Part shown: in pieces, positions 7,433 through 10,411 of the stretch
How positions within the stretch are numbered: position 1 is the first letter of the stretch
Layout of the letters: the number at the start of each line of letters is the position of its first letter
Source: an uncultured Lachnospiraceae bacterium
GTDB lineage: Bacteria; Bacillota_A; Clostridia; Lachnospirales; Lachnospiraceae
Reading direction: 5' to 3'
Length of the DNA stretch: 10,411 bases
Assembly (NCBI GenBank): GCA_910585855.1
Contig: CAJUGZ010000153.1
Span: 1 to 10,411 of the forward strand
The notes under the pieces: model-generated
Seen by the model: only the letters and a program-made list of their open reading frames with translations
Databases searched by the model: none
Told to the model about the DNA's origin: nothing
Program-made: the position numbers and the translations under genes

Positions 7433-8479
7433 CTATATTAACTTTTTTTCCAGCAAGGAACTGTCCCGCACATACTGCAGTGCCTGCTGACGATCAATTT
7501 TTCCCTGCACATACAATTCAAAAATTCCACGATCCATCTTCTGCATACCACTCTCTGTCTGCATAACCGACCCAATAAAAGCCGTCTTGCCCTCACAAAT
7601 CAAATTTTTCACTGTTTCATTGGCGTACATCACATCAAAAACGCTCTGCCGCCTTTCACCTCCTAAAGTAGGAATCAACTGCTGAGAAACCACCATACAC
7701 AACATATCCGCAAACCGACACCGCATCACCTGACGCTGTTCCGGCAAAAATAACTCTATTATCTGCTCCACTGTTTCAACAGCCCCAACCGCATCCATTA
7801 CACCAAATACCAGATGCCCCATTTCGGATGCCTTCATCATCGCACAAATCGTTTCTGCATCCGATATTGCTCCTACTGCAATTACATCTGCATCCTCTCT
7901 CAACGCATCTGTCAACCCTTTTGAATAACTTTCTGTATCCACTCCGACTTCTCTTTGATGAATGATTCCTTTTTTATTGATATATTGATACTCTACCGGA
8001 GATTCCAAAGTAAGAATATGCCCTCCGATTTCTCTATTTATCTGCTCTATCAATACCGACAATGTAGTAGTTCTGCCGCTGCCAGAAGCCCCGGACAAAA
8101 TTACCAGCCCCTGCTTTTTTTTACATACCTCCAAAACCGATTGCGGAATCGAAAGATCTTCTGCCTCCGGTATCCCATCTCCAAACAGCCGAAACACTGC
8201 CGTATATCCCTGTATCTGCTGAAATACCTGAACCCGGCAGCGTGTTTCAGAAAACGAAAATCCAAATTCAACCTTCCCCGCCTCGACTAACTTCGCTCTC
8301 TGTCTTTCATCTAAAAAAGCATACAAAAGCTCCTCTTCTCCCTCTGCTGAAAACACCTCTTCTTCTAAACAGATCAACCTGCCATTTCTGCGTATCCAAG
8401 GCGGATTTTTTGCTGTAATATGTAAATCAGAAGCCCCTTGTTCTGCTGCTTTTTGCAGCAATCTTTCTATATTTGTCAT
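7433..8479 (-). CDS. pilT: PilT-family type IV pilus retraction ATPase homologue, degenerate active site
   Basis: The 348-residue protein aligns along its length with PilT, the hexameric ATPase that powers pilus retraction at the inner face of the membrane. The N terminus has the PilT signature (LQKAAEQGASDLHITAKNPP), the core begins with GLVILSG, and the C terminus has NLICEGKTAFIGSVMQTESG (292-311). Every catalytic box is altered, however. Walker A reads GASGSGRTT with Arg136 where lysine is expected. The Asp box reads LTLESPVEY with Ser160 instead of Asp. Walker B reads VIAVGAISD with Ala204 instead of Glu. The His-box region GHLVFG is followed by VMDA instead of TLHT. The frame is intact. 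No other pilus gene is in the window. The start is fixed by an in-frame TAG three codons upstream; its AGGAGGG (8501-8495) is rather far, 15 bases, from the ATG. It may be a non-hydrolysing paralogue rather than a working motor. Confidence 0.88.
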   Translation of the reverse strand: MTNIERLLQKAAEQGASDLHITAKNPPWIRRNGRLICLEEEVFSAEGEEELLYAFLDERQRAKLVEAGKVEFGFSFSETRCRVQVFQQIQGYTAVFRLFGDGIPEAEDLSIPQSVLEVCKKKQGLVILSGASGSGRTTTLSVLIEQINREIGGHILTLESPVEYQYINKKGIIHQREVGVDTESYSKGLTDALREDADVIAVGAISDAETICAMMKASEMGHLVFGVMDAVGAVETVEQIIELFLPEQRQVMRCRFADMLCMVVSQQLIPTLGGERRQSVFDVMYANETVKNLICEGKTAFIGSVMQTESGMQKMDRGIFELYVQGKIDRQQALQYVRDSSLLEKKLI

Positions 8480-8510
8480 TGCTCTCTAACTGCGCCCTCC
8501 TATTCTTTTT

Positions 8511-8516
8511 ATTATA
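8511..8516 (-). promoter_or_regulatory. Possible -10 element of the PilT-like gene
   Basis: The minus strand reads a perfect TATAAT at 8516-8511, 32 bp before the start codon. I see no good -35 box at 16-18 bp spacing, so the promoter type is uncertain. Confidence 0.3.
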
Positions 8517-8609
8517 TATCTTTTTATTTCTATACTTCTAAAATCCCTTTATCATCATACAGTTTATTATAATCGAATTATTTCTTCTGCACAAGACATA
8601 ACTCCCGAT

Positions 8610-8637
8610 TCACACTTTCTTTTCTAGTGCATATACT
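8610..8637 (+). promoter_or_regulatory. Candidate sigma-E type promoter of sigK
   Basis: CATATACT at 8630-8637 fits the sporulation sigma-E -10 pattern CATAyAnT. A weaker TCACACT (8610-8616) sits 13 bp upstream in the -35 position. The predicted start, near 8644, would give a leader of about 20 bases. In Bacillus, sigK is known to be transcribed by sigma-E, so the match is biologically sensible but unproven here. Confidence 0.4.
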
Positions 8638-8665
8638 GTTATGAACAACGTTTCAAGGTGCAAAT

Positions 8666-9286
8666 TTGAAAACATTTCCAAATCCACTTACCCCGGAAGA
8701 AGAACGCTATTATCTGGAACGCTTGCGATCCGGCGATCAAGAAGCAAAACAGATTTTAATCGAGCGCAATATGAGGCTTGTCGCCCATCTGGTGAAAAAA
8801 TACAATAGCGGCGGACGGGATATGGAAGATCTGATTTCGATTGGTACTATCGGACTTATCAAAGCCGTAAATACCTTTAATATAGACAAAAATAACCGTC
8901 TGAGCTGCTATGCATCTGCATGTATCGAAAACGAAATCCGGATGCTGTTTCGTTCAGAAAAAAAACTCGGAAAGGAATGTTCTCTTTATGAACCACTTGG
9001 TACAGACGCAGAAGGAAATTCCATTCGTTTAGTAGATATTCTAGAAGCAGAGGAAAAAGATATTCCAGAACGGCTTGACCTAGAAGCCGATACCCAAAAA
9101 CTATATTATCATATGAAACATAAACTAAGCCGAAGGGAACAAGAAATTCTCATTCTGCGCTATGGGCTTCTTGGAAGCCATGAATATACACAGCGTGAAA
9201 TTGCAAGAAAATTGGGGATTTCTAGAAGTTATGTTTCACGAATTGAAAAAAAAGCACTGGAAAAACTAAGGTGTGCTTTTTCTTAA
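8666..9286 (+). CDS. sigK: RNA polymerase sporulation sigma factor SigK
   Basis: SigK directs late transcription in the mother cell during endospore formation. The 206-residue protein starts MKTFPNPLTPEEERYYLERL, aligning with FPQPLSSSEEKKYL just after the pro-sequence of B. subtilis SigK. Sigma region 2 is clear (RNMRLVAHLVKKY, DLISIGTIGLIKAV, CYASACIENEI, about 34-95). So is region 4.2 (TQREIARKLGISRSYVSRIE, 175-194). The start is TTG at 8666 with AAGGTG (8655-8660) five bases before. An in-frame TGA at 8642 and no other start in between rule out a longer product, so no inhibitory pro-sequence is encoded. The reading frame is continuous, with no skin-type insertion. A sigma-E-like promoter precedes it and a strong terminator follows. 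SigE is the nearest alternative, but the N-terminal residues fit SigK better. Confidence 0.92.
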   Translation: MKTFPNPLTPEEERYYLERLRSGDQEAKQILIERNMRLVAHLVKKYNSGGRDMEDLISIGTIGLIKAVNTFNIDKNNRLSCYASACIENEIRMLFRSEKKLGKECSLYEPLGTDAEGNSIRLVDILEAEEKDIPERLDLEADTQKLYYHMKHKLSRREQEILILRYGLLGSHEYTQREIARKLGISRSYVSRIEKKALEKLRCAFS

Positions 9287-9313
9287 TTTCTATAAAATCC
9301 AAATCAAACAAAA

Positions 9314-9366
9314 AAAGGATTTCTCTGCCCAAATACAATATCAAGCAGAGAAATCCTTTCTTTTCT
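9314..9366. terminator. Strong bidirectional intrinsic terminator
   Basis: A perfect 15-bp stem, AAAGGATTTCTCTGC (9314-9328) with its complement (9345-9359), encloses a 16-base loop. It is followed on the plus strand by TTTCTTTTCT and on the minus strand by a T7 run. It ends sigK from the left and would also end the small leftward gene at 9538. Confidence 0.9.
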
Positions 9367-9395
9367 ATCTAAAAAATGAAACTGCTAAGAAAGGA

Positions 9396-9432
9396 GGACG
9401 CTGAAAGCCGAATAGAGTGCTATTCCGGCTGT
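9396..9432 (-). repeat. Short relative of the hairpin repeat family
   Basis: On the minus strand it reads CACAGCC at its left and CAGCGTCC at its right, the same ends as copies B and C. Between them lies only a 10-bp stem (AGCCGAATAG with CTATTCCGGCT, one bulged base) and a four-base loop. The 100-odd bases of the full element are missing. It may be an internally deleted copy or a minimal form. Confidence 0.5.
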
Positions 9433-9537
9433 GTACTCCAATCAAAAAACAATATCCTAACTTTATTCCCATTATTTATTTTATAAATAAAAACAGTCTA
9501 ATAAAATTATTCAATAAACTTATTGATTCCTTTACCA

Positions 9538-9789
9538 TTAAATATACCCTCCAAATATTTTGACTCCTCCATCTCCTATAGAAGTATATTCATACTCATA
9601 TCCTTGACTAAAAAACCTCTTTTCGTCATCTTCCCTTACTTTTTCCTTAGAAACTTTAACAACAACTGCTGATTTTACAAAATAAGTATTCTCGTCTTCA
9701 ATTACATCTTTAAGCAATACCCAACTATGTGGATATGCCTTTACAATCTCTTCCCACGTCATACGTTTACCAGTATACTGAAACTCCAT
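9538..9789 (-). CDS. Small hypothetical protein
   Basis: The 83-residue product is hydrophilic, without signal peptide or membrane segment. Visible features are an N-terminal RMTWEEIVKAYPHSWVLL stretch, a charged middle (KVSKEKVREDDEKR) and a Gly/Tyr-rich end (IGDGGVKIFGGYI). I do not recognise a named domain; the W-EE-I...YP..WV pattern recalls uncharacterised small proteins of Clostridia, from memory only. I prefer the ATG at 9789, since AAAGGA (9806-9801) lies 11 bases ahead. The in-frame ATG at 9801 overlaps that Shine-Dalgarno sequence and would give 87 residues. An extended -10 promoter precedes it and the bidirectional terminator at 9314 follows, so it looks like an expressed single gene in a repeat-rich, accessory-like interval. 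Confidence 0.7.
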   Translation of the reverse strand: MEFQYTGKRMTWEEIVKAYPHSWVLLKDVIEDENTYFVKSAVVVKVSKEKVREDDEKRFFSQGYEYEYTSIGDGGVKIFGGYI

Positions 9790-9821
9790 ATTTACATCCA
9801 TCCTTTCTTAAATATAATTTA

Positions 9822-9830
9822 ATTATAGCA
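9822..9830 (-). promoter_or_regulatory. Extended -10 promoter of the small hypothetical gene
   Basis: The minus strand reads TGCTATAAT at 9830-9822, a perfect extended -10 element, 33 bp before the preferred start. The -35 region (TTATAA with 17-bp spacing) is weak. Confidence 0.55.
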
Positions 9831-9942
9831 TATTATATAATTACTTATAAATACACTAATTTACAAACTTTAAAATCTTTCATACAAAGGGAAAAACTTC
9901 CGGCAATTGATCTGAAGTATTATTTTCCAATGCAGACACACA

Positions 9943-10082
9943 GCCAAAATCAAAAGGAATGTCTGCGCCGGGTCATCATTTCCCGTCGGCACTTAGACGC
10001 TGTAGTTTAGCGTCTTAGTGTCCGCTACGAGGAAATGCTAAGCGAGAGCGGGCCCAGAGCAGATTTTCCTTTTGATTTTGGC
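9943..10082 (+). repeat. Long hairpin repeat, copy C
   Basis: The 140-bp element has the same perfect 17-bp terminal inverted repeat as copy A and is in the orientation of copy B. The terminal helix continues through TCTGC/GCAGA. The internal CATTTCC/GGAAATG pairing is kept. The apical hairpin is AGACGCT/AGCGTCT (9995-10001 with 10009-10015), unlike A and B in sequence but not in pairing. Its left flank ACACA and right flank GTCCCCCC plus an A-run match other copies. It lies between the small hypothetical gene and the omegaRNA-like region. Confidence 0.85.
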
Positions 10083-10114
10083 GTCCCCCCAGCAAAAAAA
10101 TTTTTAATTAAAGA

Positions 10115-10142
10115 TTGCAACTCAGTAAAATCATGTTATAAT
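10115..10142 (+). promoter_or_regulatory. Strong promoter without an evident gene
   Basis: TTGCAA (10115-10120), a 16-bp spacer and TATAAT (10137-10142) preceded by TGT form an extended -10 promoter. Downstream there is only a frame of eight codons (ATG at about 10173) and an AAAAGGCGG ribosome-binding-like sequence (10210-10218) not followed by a usable start codon. Confidence 0.55.
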
Positions 10143-10240
10143 AGAATTTACCATAGAAAAAATATAGGACAAATGGACTATCTGATTCTATCTACATAAC
10201 TTTATTTAGAAAAGGCGGATTATACCATACCTTTCTATTT

Positions 10241-10269
10241 TTAACAGCAATTTAGTAATTTTATATCAT
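10241..10269 (+). promoter_or_regulatory. Promoter of the omegaRNA-like transcript
   Basis: TTAACA (10241-10246), 17 bp and TATCAT (10264-10269) each match the sigma-A consensus at five of six positions. The start point would be near 10276, a few bases before the first conserved stem of the structured RNA. Confidence 0.55.
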
Positions 10270-10275
10270 TTTTAG

Positions 10276-10411
10276 AAAGGACAAGCGGTCAACTACCCAT
10301 CCCCTAAAAGGAATGGGCTTGTAAAAGCCTATAGTTGACTAGCCTAAGTTTTAACGAACTACGTTATACAAGAATATATAGTTACCTACAGATGTTATGC
10401 CAAGTCTGTAG
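10276..10411 (+). ncRNA. HEARO/omegaRNA-like structured RNA, start of an IscB-type element (partial)
   Basis: An outer stem GTCAACTA (10288-10295) with TAGTTGAC (10332-10339) encloses CCCAT/ATGGG (10296-10300 with 10313-10317) and a GGCTT/AAGCC alternative. Then comes the unpaired, conserved-looking AACGAACTACGTTATACAAG (10353-10372) and a perfect CTACAGA/TCTGTAG stem (10386-10392 with 10405-10411) ending at the window edge. From memory, this layout and the CTACGTTA motif resemble HEARO RNA, the omegaRNA upstream of iscB HNH nuclease genes in IS200/IS605-type elements. A TnpB-linked RNA is the main alternative. No protein is in the window to confirm it, and the 3' end is not reached. Confidence 0.55.

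Noticed and set aside
9729..10010. Rightward reading frame of 93 codons over copy C
   Set aside because: It overlaps the start of the leftward small gene and its promoter, runs into the repeat, and shows no protein-like features or ribosome binding site.
10276..10411. CRISPR array or leader
   Set aside because: There are no regularly spaced direct repeats; the pattern is nested stems.

Overview
The window looks like a piece of chromosome from a low-GC, spore-forming Clostridia, most likely a Lachnospiraceae member. This is inferred from CodY, an endosporulation sigma factor of the SigK type, a PilT-family ATPase, strong AGGAGG ribosome binding sites and AT-rich intergenic DNA. No species can be named from sequence alone.

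Layout. Positions 1-284 hold no convincing gene, only a weak rightward terminator and the terminator of codY. Positions 285-6008 carry a leftward (minus strand) gene run: comM/yifB, dprA, topA, codY. This is an informational and regulatory neighbourhood: single-strand DNA handling (ComM-like AAA+ protein, DprA), supercoil relaxation (topoisomerase I) and the GTP/branched-chain amino acid sensor CodY. comM and dprA are almost contiguous. A promoter upstream of comM is placed so that its transcript would begin at one copy of a 140-153 bp hairpin repeat. Positions 6399-6986 carry a rightward UPF0340 (YwlG/TIGR01440) gene with its own sigma-A type promoter. Positions 7433-8479 carry a leftward PilT-family ATPase whose Walker A, Asp-box, Walker B and His-box residues are all altered. 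It is divergent from sigK (8666-9286), an uninterrupted sporulation sigma factor that starts at TTG and has no pro-sequence. A strong bidirectional terminator separates sigK from a small leftward gene of unknown function (9538-9789).

The most interesting content is intergenic. Three copies of one long inverted-repeat element (6064-6204 on minus, 7126-7278 on plus, 9943-10082 on plus) share a base-paired architecture. Paired positions differ between copies in a compensatory way, and G-U wobbles fit only one strand. This points to a structured RNA or a hairpin-selected non-autonomous mobile element. At least one shorter relative (9396-9432), and perhaps another at the left edge, share the same end sequence. 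At the right edge (about 10276-10411) lies the start of a conserved structured RNA, with its own promoter. It resembles the HEARO/omegaRNA that precedes iscB-type RNA-guided nuclease genes. The nuclease gene, if present, lies beyond the window.
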